A DNA stretch of 64,000 nt from a bacterium 210917-SL.2.15 (GTDB lineage: Bacteria; Bacillota; Clostridia; Oscillospirales; Oscillospiraceae): assembly GCA_020555605.1 (NCBI GenBank), contig JAJCJC010000011.1:1-64000 (forward strand). Direction: 5' to 3'. This document shows, piece by piece, positions 18,647 to 26,246 of this stretch. The position numbers were made by a program, and so were the translations under genes. How positions within the stretch are numbered: position 1 is the stretch's first letter; each line of letters starts with the position of its first letter. The notes under the pieces were generated by a model. That model was given only the letters and a program-made list of their open reading frames with translations. It made no database searches and was not told the DNA's origin.

Positions 18647-18686
18647 AGTATAGCACAGCCATACCCTGAATGCAAACATTTGTTTT
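18647..18686 (-). promoter_or_regulatory. lexA promoter with overlapping LexA box
   Basis: On the minus strand TTGCAT (18670-18675), a 17-base spacer and TATACT (18647-18652). The 14-mer AAAACAAATGTTTG (complement of 18673-18686) matches the Gram-positive LexA consensus CGAACRNRYGTTYG at 11 of 13 specified positions and covers the minus-35. Confidence 0.65.
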
Positions 18687-18787
18687 TCTTTTGTTCGATT
18701 CTTTTTTCCGCTCTGCAATACAATTTTCAATTTTTTACGAAAATATCCTAAAATGTATTTTCTTTTTCCCATCGCCACAGTGCAGCG

Positions 18788-19873
18788 TCAGGAGCAATAC
18801 ATCTTGTACAGTTCCACGTGATCGTAAATGGCGCGCCAGGAGCTGTAGGCGTTCGCTGTGACGCAGAGATAGCCGTGCCCTTGCGCATCTTCTCCGTAGC
18901 TGGCGGCGCAATTGCCGGACTGCATCACATAGCCGGTCTTGGCCGCCACTGCCCGCACGGCGTTGTCGGCGTCATGATCCTCGATCTTGCGCAAAAACCA
19001 GTTGGACAAGATCTGCCCCTCCGGGTGTTCCTCTGTAGGGCGGGTCTCGTAGGAATGGGCCGAAAGCACTTGGCGGCACAGCGGATTGTCCATAGCCGCC
19101 TTGAGGATCACCGCCATATCTGTCGCCGTGCAGTGATGATCCTCGTCGTACAGGCCCACACAATTGGTAAAATGGGCCGTCTTGTCCAAACCAAGCGCGG
19201 CCAGCTTTTCATTCATCAGCGCCACAAAGGCTTCGTGGCTCCCGGCTGTGTAATAGGCCAGTGCCAGCGCCGCATCCGCCCCGGAAGAGAGGATTGTCCC
19301 ATACAGCAGTTCCCGGACGGGAACCACCTCGTCCACTTCCAGTCCCACCACGCTGCAGTCGTTGACATAACAGTAATCAGTGATTTCACGGGTGATCGTC
19401 ACCGTATCGTCCAGGGCCTCCTCGCTCTCCAGCTGTTCCACAGCCACCAGCAACGTCAGGATCTTCGTCATGGATGCGGGAGAAATTACCGCATCGGCGT
19501 CTTTTTCCGCCAGAATTTCTCCGCTTTCAGCATCGATCAGCACCGCATGGCTGCTGGGAATCTCTTCGCCCAGCACCGCCGTGGCCGCCGTGGCCGCCGG
19601 GACAAACCGCGGCTCCTGCGGCTCTTTTGGCTGCTGCACCACCGCATTGCCCACCGCCGGAACGTCATCGACATCCCTGCCCGCCTCACTTTCCCGGTGT
19701 CCCATTCCGGACAGCAGCACCGCCGCGATCACTCCGGCGGCCAGGAAGGGCGCCAGCAGCAGCATCTGCCGCCGCCGGCGCGCCCGAAACCGTTCCCGCC
19801 GCGCTTTGTCCCGCCGCGCCCGGCGGGCGGCCCGCTCTTCTTCCGTCATCGCTGTGGCATCGTTTCTTTCCAT
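18788..19873 (-). CDS. D-alanyl-D-alanine carboxypeptidase (peptidase S11)
   Basis: A 361-residue penicillin-binding protein that trims the terminal D-Ala from peptidoglycan stem peptides. An arginine-rich cytoplasmic start (about residues 9-36) precedes one transmembrane anchor. The active-site motifs are SMTK (nucleophile Ser), SGAD in place of the classic SGN, and KTG. SGAD variants occur in clostridial members. The arginine cluster is longer than usual. Start 19873 is preceded by CAGGAG; the ATG 39 bases earlier is less well placed. A TATAAT with upstream TGG (complement of 19935-19940) is the likely minus-10. Confidence 0.9.
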   Translation of the reverse strand: MERNDATAMTEEERAARRARRDKARRERFRARRRRQMLLLAPFLAAGVIAAVLLSGMGHRESEAGRDVDDVPAVGNAVVQQPKEPQEPRFVPAATAATAVLGEEIPSSHAVLIDAESGEILAEKDADAVISPASMTKILTLLVAVEQLESEEALDDTVTITREITDYCYVNDCSVVGLEVDEVVPVRELLYGTILSSGADAALALAYYTAGSHEAFVALMNEKLAALGLDKTAHFTNCVGLYDEDHHCTATDMAVILKAAMDNPLCRQVLSAHSYETRPTEEHPEGQILSNWFLRKIEDHDADNAVRAVAAKTGYVMQSGNCAASYGEDAQGHGYLCVTANAYSSWRAIYDHVELYKMYCS

Positions 19874-20019
19874 GTGCGCTCCTGCCTTATTACCAATGCA
19901 CCGTCTGTGCATGCGTTTTTTCTATATGGGATGTATTATACCAAAAAGTACAAAAAAATACAGCACCCGCGGAAAAGATTTCAAAAAACAGCTGCGGGGC
20001 GCTCCTGCTCGCAAGGGCG

Positions 20020-20053
20020 AAAAAAGGCCGCTCCCGATCGGAGCGGCCTTTTT
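20020..20053. terminator. Bidirectional terminator downstream of secG
   Basis: GGCCGCTCC (20026-20034) pairs with GGAGCGGCC (20040-20048), flanked by A6 and T5 tracts. Confidence 0.9.
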
Positions 20054-20067
20054 CACGGTTTTGTTGT

Positions 20068-20298
20068 TCAGGCGATCAGATTCAGCATCAGCGTTAGGAT
20101 GATGAACACAGCGCCGATCCACTTGGTGGCCCTCGCCATCTTGGCGTCAGCCGTCTTGGCCTCGTGTTTACTCATAAAGGAATCCGCCACGCCGGCAATA
20201 GAGCCGGACAGGCCGGCGCTCTTACCGGACTGCATCATGATGATGCCGATCAGCAGCAAACCGCAAATCACTTGGATCACAGTCAGAAAAATGGTCAT
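20068..20298 (-). CDS. secG: Preprotein translocase subunit SecG
   Basis: A 76-residue membrane protein with two transmembrane helices (residues about 3-23 and 57-75) and the family glycine/serine-rich loop GLSGSIAG. It assists SecA cycling in the SecYEG channel. It is a single gene here, with its own terminator; in many Firmicutes it neighbours rnr or smpB, which are not present. Confidence 0.92.
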   Translation of the reverse strand: MTIFLTVIQVICGLLLIGIIMMQSGKSAGLSGSIAGVADSFMSKHEAKTADAKMARATKWIGAVFIILTLMLNLIA

Positions 20299-20441
20299 AG
20301 TTTTGTCCTCCCGCTATCGTTACAGCAAAAGCCTGCACGCCTTTGTATCTTTTTTGCTTATTTGCAGATTTATATGTTAGCACAGTTTTTGCCGCATTGC
20401 AAGGCTATTTTGAATTTTCTTTGCAATTTCAGCGTTTTTTC

Positions 20442-21197
20442 TCACAATCGCTCTTCCCAGGCGTTGCGGTACAGCTTTCCGGCCTCAGCTTTGGTGCCGT
20501 TCAGGCGCAGCAGCTCCTCCACCGTAACAAACTCATACCCCTCCTCCTGTAGCCGGTCTACAATGCGCAGCGCCGCCTCCACGCTGGTGGGGTAGAAATC
20601 GTGCAGCAGAATGATGTCGCCATCCTGCACATGGGAGCAGACGTGCTCGGTTACTTTGTCCGCGTCCAGCACCTTCCAGTCCTCCGGATCCACGGACCAG
20701 TAGACCATGGGCGTTTTCACCAGTTTTTTGCCCGTTTCGTCGATCAGGCCATAGGGCGGGCGCAGCCAGTATTCCCTTCCTTCACCCAGCACGCTGCTGA
20801 GCAGCACTTCGGTCTTGTTGATCTCCTGCAGAATCGTGTTTTTGTCGCTTCCCGCCAGCCTTTGGTGACTGAAGGTGTGGCTGCCGATTTGGTGGCCGTT
20901 TTCAGCCATCCAGCGCACCAGCCATTCGTTGCCCTCGATCTGCTCGCCGATCAGAAAAAAGGTCGCTTTCACGCCCCGCTGCTGCAGCCCTTCCAACAAA
21001 ACGGAGGTGGTGTCCGCCCGCGGGCCGTCGTCAAAAGTCAGCGCCACATATTTGGGCAGCGGTTCCCCGGTGCTCTCGTCGCCCACCTCTGCTGCGCCGC
21101 CCGCCGGCACCGCGGTGCGGCCCGGCTGCATAGCCAGCAGGCTCAGCGCAGCAGCCGCCAGCAGGCACACAAATGCCCGGTACCATCCTTTTGCCAT
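20442..21197 (-). CDS. Polysaccharide deacetylase (NodB/CE4 family)
   Basis: A 251-residue exported enzyme. The signal peptide or anchor covers about residues 1-28. The CE4 motifs are all visible: TFDDGP (catalytic Asp and metal Asp), HTFSH (metal histidines), RPPYG and ILLHD. Such enzymes remove acetyl groups from N-acetylglucosamine or N-acetylmuramic acid in peptidoglycan or other surface glycans; which one is not shown by sequence. It ends close to the decayed acetyltransferase at 21284 but is preceded by its own leader. Confidence 0.9.
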   Translation of the reverse strand: MAKGWYRAFVCLLAAAALSLLAMQPGRTAVPAGGAAEVGDESTGEPLPKYVALTFDDGPRADTTSVLLEGLQQRGVKATFFLIGEQIEGNEWLVRWMAENGHQIGSHTFSHQRLAGSDKNTILQEINKTEVLLSSVLGEGREYWLRPPYGLIDETGKKLVKTPMVYWSVDPEDWKVLDADKVTEHVCSHVQDGDIILLHDFYPTSVEAALRIVDRLQEEGYEFVTVEELLRLNGTKAEAGKLYRNAWEERL

Positions 21198-21283
21198 TCC
21201 ATTCGCCCCTTCGCAATCATACTTTCGCTCAGTATGCCCGAAGGTGCGAGAAACGATACTGACAGTTCCTGCCGCCTGATCGT

Positions 21284-22060
21284 TTAAAAATAATCGGAAA
21301 TATACGGTACTTGCTGCTCAATGGAGTCCTCCAGCAGATCGATCACAGACTCCGGCGCCCGGATACGCTCGATTTTGGCGAGATAATCCGGCCGCTTATA
21401 GCCCATCAGTATTGTAGTCATAGTCTGAATACTGATACGGTCGGCGCTGCGCGCATTGCTGCGCACCGCCTCGCCCCGGCCGTCCCGGGAGATTTTCAAA
21501 AGAAACGTGCCCTGATTGCACTTCATCATCGGATCCTCCAGCGTAAACAGCCACATCCGGTCCACAGAGTCCTTTTTGAAAGGATATTGCGCAATAAAGG
21601 CGGGAAAGTCCACAATGCGTGCCATATAATAGGGCGAAATTTCTTCCTTGATACTGGCGTCTTCCGGCAAAAAGGCCAGGGGTTCATTGGTGTAGATATC
21701 ACCTTTCACCAGATGGATCATGGAAAAGTGAGCCGAAACGAAATTCCACAGCCAATATTCGTTCCAGGCCGGCTCGTCCCGCAAAACAGCGCCATGGGTG
21801 CGCAAAGCATAGCGCTCATAGGCGCGTTTGAACTCCGGCCCCTCGATTTTGACCCGTCGGACGTCACCCGGCGCCGGACAGGGACGGGGCAGCTGGTGCT
21901 GCTTGATTCCATACGTGATTTTATCCGGGACAATTTCCCAGCCCTTCCGGCGATAATATGGAATGGAGTGGGGATAAAGAGAACAGATATGCTGTCCCTT
22001 TTTCTGCATGTTCAGCAGCGCGTTGTATTGATCCATATATTTCCCGGTAACCGGTCTCAT
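21284..22060 (-). pseudogene. Eis-type GNAT acetyltransferase, truncated and internally deleted
   Basis: The 258-residue frame matches the C-terminal two thirds of Eis-like acetyltransferases (GNAT plus SCP2-like domain, usually about 380-420 residues), for example YPHSIPYYRRKGWE, NFVSAHFSMI and ISPYYMARIVD. The first 100 or so residues with the acetyl-CoA site are missing. From family knowledge a further 45-50 residues appear deleted where EYWLW runs directly into NFVSAHF. A well-placed site (AAAGGAC) precedes an ATG at 22081 whose third codon is an in-frame TGA; translation from 22060 would need reinitiation. I judge it a decaying gene; the deletion estimates rest on remembered family layout. 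Confidence 0.7.
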
Positions 22061-22103
22061 GTTTAATTTTCTTCAATCCATAAAAAGTCCTTTGTTTTCC
22101 TCT

Positions 22104-22125
22104 GCCGCCGGATGCGCCCGGCGGC
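22104..22125 (-). terminator. GC-rich hairpin after the first hydrolase gene
   Basis: GCCGCCGG (22104-22111) pairs with CCGGCGGC (22118-22125) just past the stop of the minus-strand hydrolase. There is no T run, so termination strength is uncertain. Confidence 0.45.
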
Positions 22126-22130
22126 GGTGT

Positions 22131-23030
22131 TTATTGCGTGTTTTGATGATACCAGCAAACGCCCTCCCGCCGCTCGATCACGACCCGGTCGCCGTCGGCC
22201 AGATAATCGATGAACGAGCGCATGTTGCGCTCGCACACCGCGCATTTAAACGCTTTTGTACTGTGCATTTCCAGGCGCCGGTACACCGCGCGCACCCATT
22301 CCTCCTCGGACATCTCCCCCTGCAGGCAATCGTACACCAGCTCTGCCCGATCCAGAATATAGGCGATATTTTTTTCAATCAAATCGCTGATTTCGCTGTA
22401 AACGCCCCGGTGCGCCAACACATAGGCGTCGCAGCGCAGCGCGCGCAGGCTCGCCTTGGCCTTCAGGTCGTCGGCGCGGCACACGGCCGAGGGCATCTTT
22501 GCCCCGCGCATCACCGTTTCGCTCATCAGTGCGTCGGCCAGATACGCCACTTTGTCCGGGGTGATAATGCCGATCTGCCCCGGCGTATGGCCATACAGCG
22601 GCAAAATGCCGAAGGGCACGCCGCAGAAAACCTTCACCCGTTCGCCGGGCATCACGATCTGGTCGACCCGGTAACACTGTCCAGCCATCATATCGTCGAT
22701 TTCCTTGGGCGTCATGGCGGGGTAGGCCCCGCGGTAGGCCATTTCGCTGACCGCCGTGCCCGCTTCGGCCAGGCTGGCCAGAATCGGGCATTTATAGCGG
22801 TACTTGAGATGCTCCGCATTGCCCGCATGGTCGTAATGCGTATGGCTGACGATGATGCCGATGGGCCGCACGCCGGTTTCCTCAAAAAAACGGATCAGCG
22901 GTTCCCGATCCTCTTTGGCATAGCCGGTGTCCACCAGGACGCCCCCGTGCTCCCCCGTTTTATAAAACAGCAGCGTGCCCGCCGTCACATCCACCGTGTA
23001 CGTGCTCCCCTTCACCAGATTCCATTCCAT
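22131..23030 (-). CDS. MBL-fold metallo-hydrolase, tandem copy 2
   Basis: A 299-residue cytoplasmic hydrolase with the zinc motif SHTHYDHAG, a later GHTPGQ histidine and the LAHRG histidine region. After the MBL core there is a helical C-terminal domain (about residues 215-299) that also occurs in the upstream neighbour, so the two are paralogues. The GGGAGG site nine bases before 23030 sets the start; only four bases separate it from the upstream stop, so the pair is an operon. The substrate is unknown; glyoxalase II-like or lactonase-like activity are both possible. Confidence 0.85.
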   Translation of the reverse strand: MEWNLVKGSTYTVDVTAGTLLFYKTGEHGGVLVDTGYAKEDREPLIRFFEETGVRPIGIIVSHTHYDHAGNAEHLKYRYKCPILASLAEAGTAVSEMAYRGAYPAMTPKEIDDMMAGQCYRVDQIVMPGERVKVFCGVPFGILPLYGHTPGQIGIITPDKVAYLADALMSETVMRGAKMPSAVCRADDLKAKASLRALRCDAYVLAHRGVYSEISDLIEKNIAYILDRAELVYDCLQGEMSEEEWVRAVYRRLEMHSTKAFKCAVCERNMRSFIDYLADGDRVVIERREGVCWYHQNTQ

Positions 23031-23034
23031 TATG

Positions 23035-23946
23035 TTATGCCTCCCATGTGCCGACGCGGTTAAAATGCTCCGCGCCGTCCTCAAATCGATGCTCCAGCCG
23101 TCCCTCGCTGCACAGCAGCTGCACCAGGGATCGAATCATATTTCCCGTTTCCAGCGTCCGGTAATAATATGCGTCGGCGTGCAGGCCAAGCCTTTTCCAC
23201 ACCGCGCGGATGATCTGCTCCATAGACATGGGCTTTTCAATGCTCCGCCACACCGTTTCGGCGCGCCGGCGGATATAGCGGAGGTTCTCGTCGATCAGCT
23301 CTTCCAGATCCTGCTCGATGCTGCCATGGGCCAGAATATAGGCCGCGCAATGGTAGCGCCGCAGCTTCTCCTTGCTGTCCAAATCCACCTCGTGGCTCAG
23401 GGCATAGCTGAGCTTGGCCTGCCGCAGCAGCCGCCCCGACATCAGAGTATCTCCCACATAGAGCACGTCGTCCGGTGTGCGGAACGCCACATGGTCCACG
23501 GAGTGCCCCGGCGTGTGGATCACGTCGAACACCGCGCCGCACACCTCCAGCGGCCCGTCCTCCAGGCCGATCTCCTCGTCCACCTCATAGGGGAACTTCT
23601 GCCAGAAAGCTTCCACCGCCCGGTAGTTCCCGTTTTCATGCCCCGCCTTGAACGCCAGCGGCGAAGCGTGGGCCGCCGCTTCCAGCCGGGGCAGATAGAT
23701 CCGGCTTCCCTGCCGCTGCTGCAGCGCCGCGTTGGCCGCCACATGATCCCAGTGGTCATGGGTGTTGAGGATGGCGCGCACGCGCAGCCCCTGCCCCTCC
23801 AGCCATTCCTCCAACTCCCCGTGGAGCATGCAGCCGCTGTCCAGCAGGATAATCTCCTGCTCACTCAGTTGATAATATGGCACCATAGCCCGCGGCTGGA
23901 CAATGCACCAGGTATTGCCTGCCACCTGCTGTGCGGTCAGTTTCAT
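23035..23946 (-). CDS. MBL-fold metallo-hydrolase, tandem copy 1
   Basis: A 303-residue paralogue of the next gene. The zinc motif is NTHDHWDHVA (HxHxDH register), with HTPGHSVDH and LAHGS supplying further ligands. The shared C-terminal helical part reads MSMEQIIRAVWKRLGLHA here and MSEEEWVRAVYRRLEMHS in the neighbour. The start at 23946 is fixed by GGGAGATTTGCAT directly upstream and by the family N-terminus; the frame stays open another 67 codons upstream without support. A promoter is seen at 24118-24147. The substrate is unknown. Confidence 0.85.
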   Translation of the reverse strand: MKLTAQQVAGNTWCIVQPRAMVPYYQLSEQEIILLDSGCMLHGELEEWLEGQGLRVRAILNTHDHWDHVAANAALQQRQGSRIYLPRLEAAAHASPLAFKAGHENGNYRAVEAFWQKFPYEVDEEIGLEDGPLEVCGAVFDVIHTPGHSVDHVAFRTPDDVLYVGDTLMSGRLLRQAKLSYALSHEVDLDSKEKLRRYHCAAYILAHGSIEQDLEELIDENLRYIRRRAETVWRSIEKPMSMEQIIRAVWKRLGLHADAYYYRTLETGNMIRSLVQLLCSEGRLEHRFEDGAEHFNRVGTWEA

Positions 23947-24117
23947 ATGCAAATCTCCCGTGGCTTCCGCACCGCGCGCCGGCAGGGATTTTGCGCGGCG
24001 TGCGGCAGTTGATCTAATAAAATTATACTCCCATTCGTCAAAAGCCGCAAGAGTGCGTCTTTCCTTTCCGTCTGTCCCCGCTCCCCTTTGACAAAGGCGG
24101 GAAACTGCGTTATAAGA

Positions 24118-24147
24118 ATTATATCTGTTTTGCGACGGTAAGCGCAA
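24118..24147 (-). promoter_or_regulatory. Promoter of the tandem hydrolase genes
   Basis: On the minus strand TTGCGC (24142-24147), an 18-base spacer and a perfect TATAAT (24118-24123), about 170 bases before the first hydrolase start. Confidence 0.5.
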
Positions 24148-24197
24148 AAGCCAAAGAAAACAAACGCCCCGCCCGGCCCTTATTTCCTTTGGCTTTT
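24146..24197. terminator. Long-loop hairpin upstream of the hydrolase promoter
   Basis: AAAAGCCAAAG (24146-24156) pairs with CTTTGGCTTTT (24187-24197) across a 30-base GC-rich loop. On the minus strand it could stop transcripts coming from the small RNA before they reach the hydrolase promoter. Confidence 0.45.
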
Positions 24198-24289
24198 GTT
24201 ATTGAACACGATACCAAAGGCGAGCGCGTTATGGTTCTGGATTTCCCGGAAACCGGGCCGACAGAAACGTAACGCTGCACAGCGTTGTA

Positions 24290-24449
24290 AATAAAAAGGC
24301 GCGCAGTGCGAAAAGCACTGCGCGCCTTGTACCGGAGCAACATATTGGCTCAGGCCAATAAAACGAAGTAACCGCCCGTCGTCCAAAACCAGCGGTTACT
24401 TCTTGTAACGCGAGGGGACAAACCGTTTGTCCGGCAGCACCCTTTTTCT
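24290..24449 (-). ncRNA. Candidate structured small RNA, about 160 nt
   Basis: A near-consensus promoter (24456-24484) points into a stretch with no open frame but four ordered hairpins and an intrinsic terminator. From 5' to 3': GGACAAA/TTTGTCC (24416-24432), GAAGTAACCGC/GCGGTTACTTC (24365-24402), ATTGGC/GCCAAT (24344-24359) and the terminator GGCGCGCAGTGC/GCACTGCGCGCC (24298-24326) with a T5 tail. A competing small stem GTTAC/GTAAC overlaps the second hairpin, so two folds are possible. The pattern reminds me of antitoxin-like RNAs next to small holin-like toxin genes in Firmicutes, but no intact toxin frame is visible here. It is not 6S, SRP, tmRNA or RNase P RNA as far as I can see. Confidence 0.6.
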
Positions 24450-24455
24450 ATATTT

Positions 24456-24484
24456 AGTATAGTGCAGAACGTCTCAAATGTCAA
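24456..24484 (-). promoter_or_regulatory. Near-consensus sigma-A promoter of the small RNA
   Basis: TTGACA (24479-24484), spacer of 17, TATACT (24456-24461) on the minus strand: one of the strongest promoters in the window. Confidence 0.8.
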
Positions 24485-24499
24485 CAGGTCAGAATGCAG

Positions 24500-24534
24500 A
24501 AAAAGCGAAGCGTCTTTCAGACGCTTCGCTTTTT
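24500..24534. terminator. Bidirectional intrinsic terminator
   Basis: AAAAAGCGAAGCGTCT (24500-24515) pairs with AGACGCTTCGCTTTTT (24519-24534) across a TTC loop. It insulates the small RNA promoter from the plus-strand genes to its right; no gene obviously ends here. Confidence 0.85.
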
Positions 24535-24774
24535 CTTAGATTTTTTTCTGCAATTTTTGTATTGTTAGTGATGCATCATTAATTGGTCGCAACACAAATG
24601 ATATATTAAAGAGCAGCTTATTGTACGGTTTTCAAATAAAAATATGTATATAAATATACAAAATTCGCGTTTAATTGCAAAAATGCTATCACTTAACTGC
24701 CGAGTGGGTGCATCTATTTTACTGCGAATATTTTATAATAATAACAAAAATCATAGGAGGAAGGGCGTTGTAAA

Positions 24775-24945
24775 ATGGCTACCAACAAACGGGTATTTAC
24801 TTTGCGTTTGTCGGATGAAGTTATGGACAAAATCGGAATTTTGGCCACAGAGGAACATCGATCCATTACAAATTATATTGAGTTTGTTCTCCTGCAACAC
24901 TTGGAACAAGTCGAAAAAGAACGCGGCTCTTCTCCTGTCGCCTAA
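24775..24945 (+). CDS. Small ribbon-helix-helix protein, paralogue of the gene at 57142
   Basis: A 56-residue protein that begins MATNKRVFTLRLSDEVMDKI. The N-terminal strand and two helices fit the Arc/CopG ribbon-helix-helix fold (strand RVFTLRL, then helix, then NYIEFVLLQHL). It is about 75 percent identical over its first 45 residues to the protein at 57142-57327. An AGGAGG-AAGGG purine run precedes the ATG. Ribbon-helix-helix dimers usually bind operator DNA, often as plasmid copy-control proteins or antitoxins; the target here is unknown. It lies between the small RNA and an unknown gene in an AT-rich patch. Confidence 0.85.
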   Translation: MATNKRVFTLRLSDEVMDKIGILATEEHRSITNYIEFVLLQHLEQVEKERGSSPVA

Positions 24946-25043
24946 TGTGTCTTCCACGTTGCTGATCCCATAATATATCAGGCAGTTATGTATTTTCTTT
25001 CCACATATGAAGCAAAACTACCTGCAAAGGAGAATTGTTCTCA

Positions 25044-25622
25044 ATGACGATTGCTGAAAGAATCTACCAAACTTTATGGAGCACCAGCGATGCTCCCGCG
25101 GAAGGCGTTACGCCCTTTGCCCAGCAGCCGGAGCATACCATCTGGATGTTTCAGGCGGATCTGCGCGAAGTCCAGGACGCCCTCTCTCCGCGGGGGCCGG
25201 AGAGCCTCGCCGCCCTGGAGCACGCCCTTTCTATCGGCCGCGCCTGGTGGGAGCAGTGCAGCCTGACGCTTTTCCGTCAGGGCGTCCGCGTTTCCAGGCT
25301 CCCCCTATCTTATCTGCGCGAAACCGCCGGGGTGTCCAGCTATGAAGACTGCGGCCTGCTTTCCCTCTCTTTCCTATCCAACGAACGCCAGCTGGATTAT
25401 ACGCCGCCTTTCGCCGATCTGCTCCACGAGGAGGCCCTGCCCTGCCGCCAGCTCCATGCCGATCTGCTGGAGGCGCAGGAGGACCTGTGCGAGCTGCCCG
25501 ACGCCCACTGGGACGAAGATGACGTTTCCGAATTTTACTGCGCCCAGCTGGGCATGTGTCAGGCCTGCTCGGAAGAAATGTACGCCTACGGCCTGCAGTA
25601 CGGCTGGAAAAAAGAAACATAA
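25044..25622 (+). CDS. Protein of unknown function
   Basis: A 192-residue acidic, soluble protein not recognised. It contains amphipathic helices and clustered cysteines near the C-terminus (FYCAQLGMCQACSEEMYAYG). No signal peptide or membrane segment is seen. The ATG at 25044 lies 11 bases after AAGGAG; a TTG nine bases earlier is too close to that site. The C-terminal CxxA..MYxYGxQ pattern is weakly echoed by the unknown protein at 44262. A good terminator follows. Confidence 0.7.
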   Translation: MTIAERIYQTLWSTSDAPAEGVTPFAQQPEHTIWMFQADLREVQDALSPRGPESLAALEHALSIGRAWWEQCSLTLFRQGVRVSRLPLSYLRETAGVSSYEDCGLLSLSFLSNERQLDYTPPFADLLHEEALPCRQLHADLLEAQEDLCELPDAHWDEDDVSEFYCAQLGMCQACSEEMYAYGLQYGWKKET

Positions 25623-25623
25623 A

Positions 25624-25660
25624 AGTATCCCCGGAAGGCTTCTGCCTTCCGGGGATTTCT
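25624..25660 (+). terminator. Intrinsic terminator
   Basis: ATCCCCGGAAG and CTTCCGGGGAT arms around a short loop, then TTTCT, right after the unknown gene at 25044. Confidence 0.8.
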
Positions 25661-25670
25661 GATGAGCGCA

Positions 25671-25720
25671 GAAAAAAGCCCCTTTTGTATGTTCCGGCCG
25701 GAATGCCATACAAAAGGGGC
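25671..25720 (-). terminator. Terminator of the ribosomal superoperon
   Basis: GCCCCTTTTGTATG (25678-25691) pairs with CATACAAAAGGGGC (25707-25720), followed on the minus strand by a T6 run. It is the end of the rpsJ-rplQ transcript. Confidence 0.9.
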
Positions 25721-25796
25721 CTTTTATAGGGCGGGGGAATCCCCGCGCCCATAAAAGCCATACATTGGGTTGAATTGCCTGACCGCCCAGGCGGTC
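25720..25796. repeat. Two further hairpins between rplQ and its terminator
   Basis: CTTTTAT-GGGCG-GGGG pairs with CCCC-CGCCC-ATAAAAG (about 25720-25757), and GACCGCC pairs with GGCGGTC (25781-25796). With the terminator they make a run of three stems in the operon trailer. Confidence 0.6.
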
Positions 25797-25848
25797 AATG
25801 GTACCGGCGGACCGGGCCGCTTTCCCACCATTCAAAGCAAACCGAAAT

Positions 25849-26193
25849 TTACTTTACCAGTTCGATCAGAGCGGTTTCGCTGGCATCGCCGCGGCGCACG
25901 CCGGTGCGGGTGATGCGGGTGTAGCCGCCGTGACGTTCAGCATAGCTGGGAGCAATTTCCTTAAACAGCTTCTTGACGACGTCTTCTCTGGTAATAAAGC
26001 TCATGGCCTGACGATAGGCGGCCAGGTCGTTCTTCTTGCCGAGGGTGATCATCTTCTCTGCCAGCGGCGCAACTTCCTTGCAGCGCATCAGGGTGGTTTC
26101 CATCTTTCCCTTGTCCAGGAAATCGGTCACCTGCTGGCGCAGCATGGCCTTGCGCTGGGCAGTGGTCTTGCCGAGCTTACGGGTTCCGGGCAT
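25849..26193 (-). CDS. rplQ: 50S ribosomal protein L17
   Basis: A 114-residue L17 ([19 protein letters not shown] start, [25 protein letters not shown] end). It sits on the outer surface of the large subunit near the exit tunnel. It is the last gene of the ribosomal superoperon, 53 bases after rpoA, in the standard alpha-operon place. The usual energy-coupling transporter genes that follow rplQ in many Firmicutes are absent here. Confidence 0.97.
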   Translation of the reverse strand: MPGTRKLGKTTAQRKAMLRQQVTDFLDKGKMETTLMRCKEVAPLAEKMITLGKKNDLAAYRQAMSFITREDVVKKLFKEIAPSYAERHGGYTRITRTGVRRGDASETALIELVK

Positions 26194-26246
26194 GTATCTT
26201 CTCCTCCTTGTGTAGGAATTGTGTTGACCATCAAAGGATGGCTTGC

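Noticed and set aside
24119..24386. Overlapping short minus-strand frames over the candidate small RNA
   Set aside because: They start without ribosome binding sites, cross the terminator hairpin and have no hydrophobic toxin-like character.
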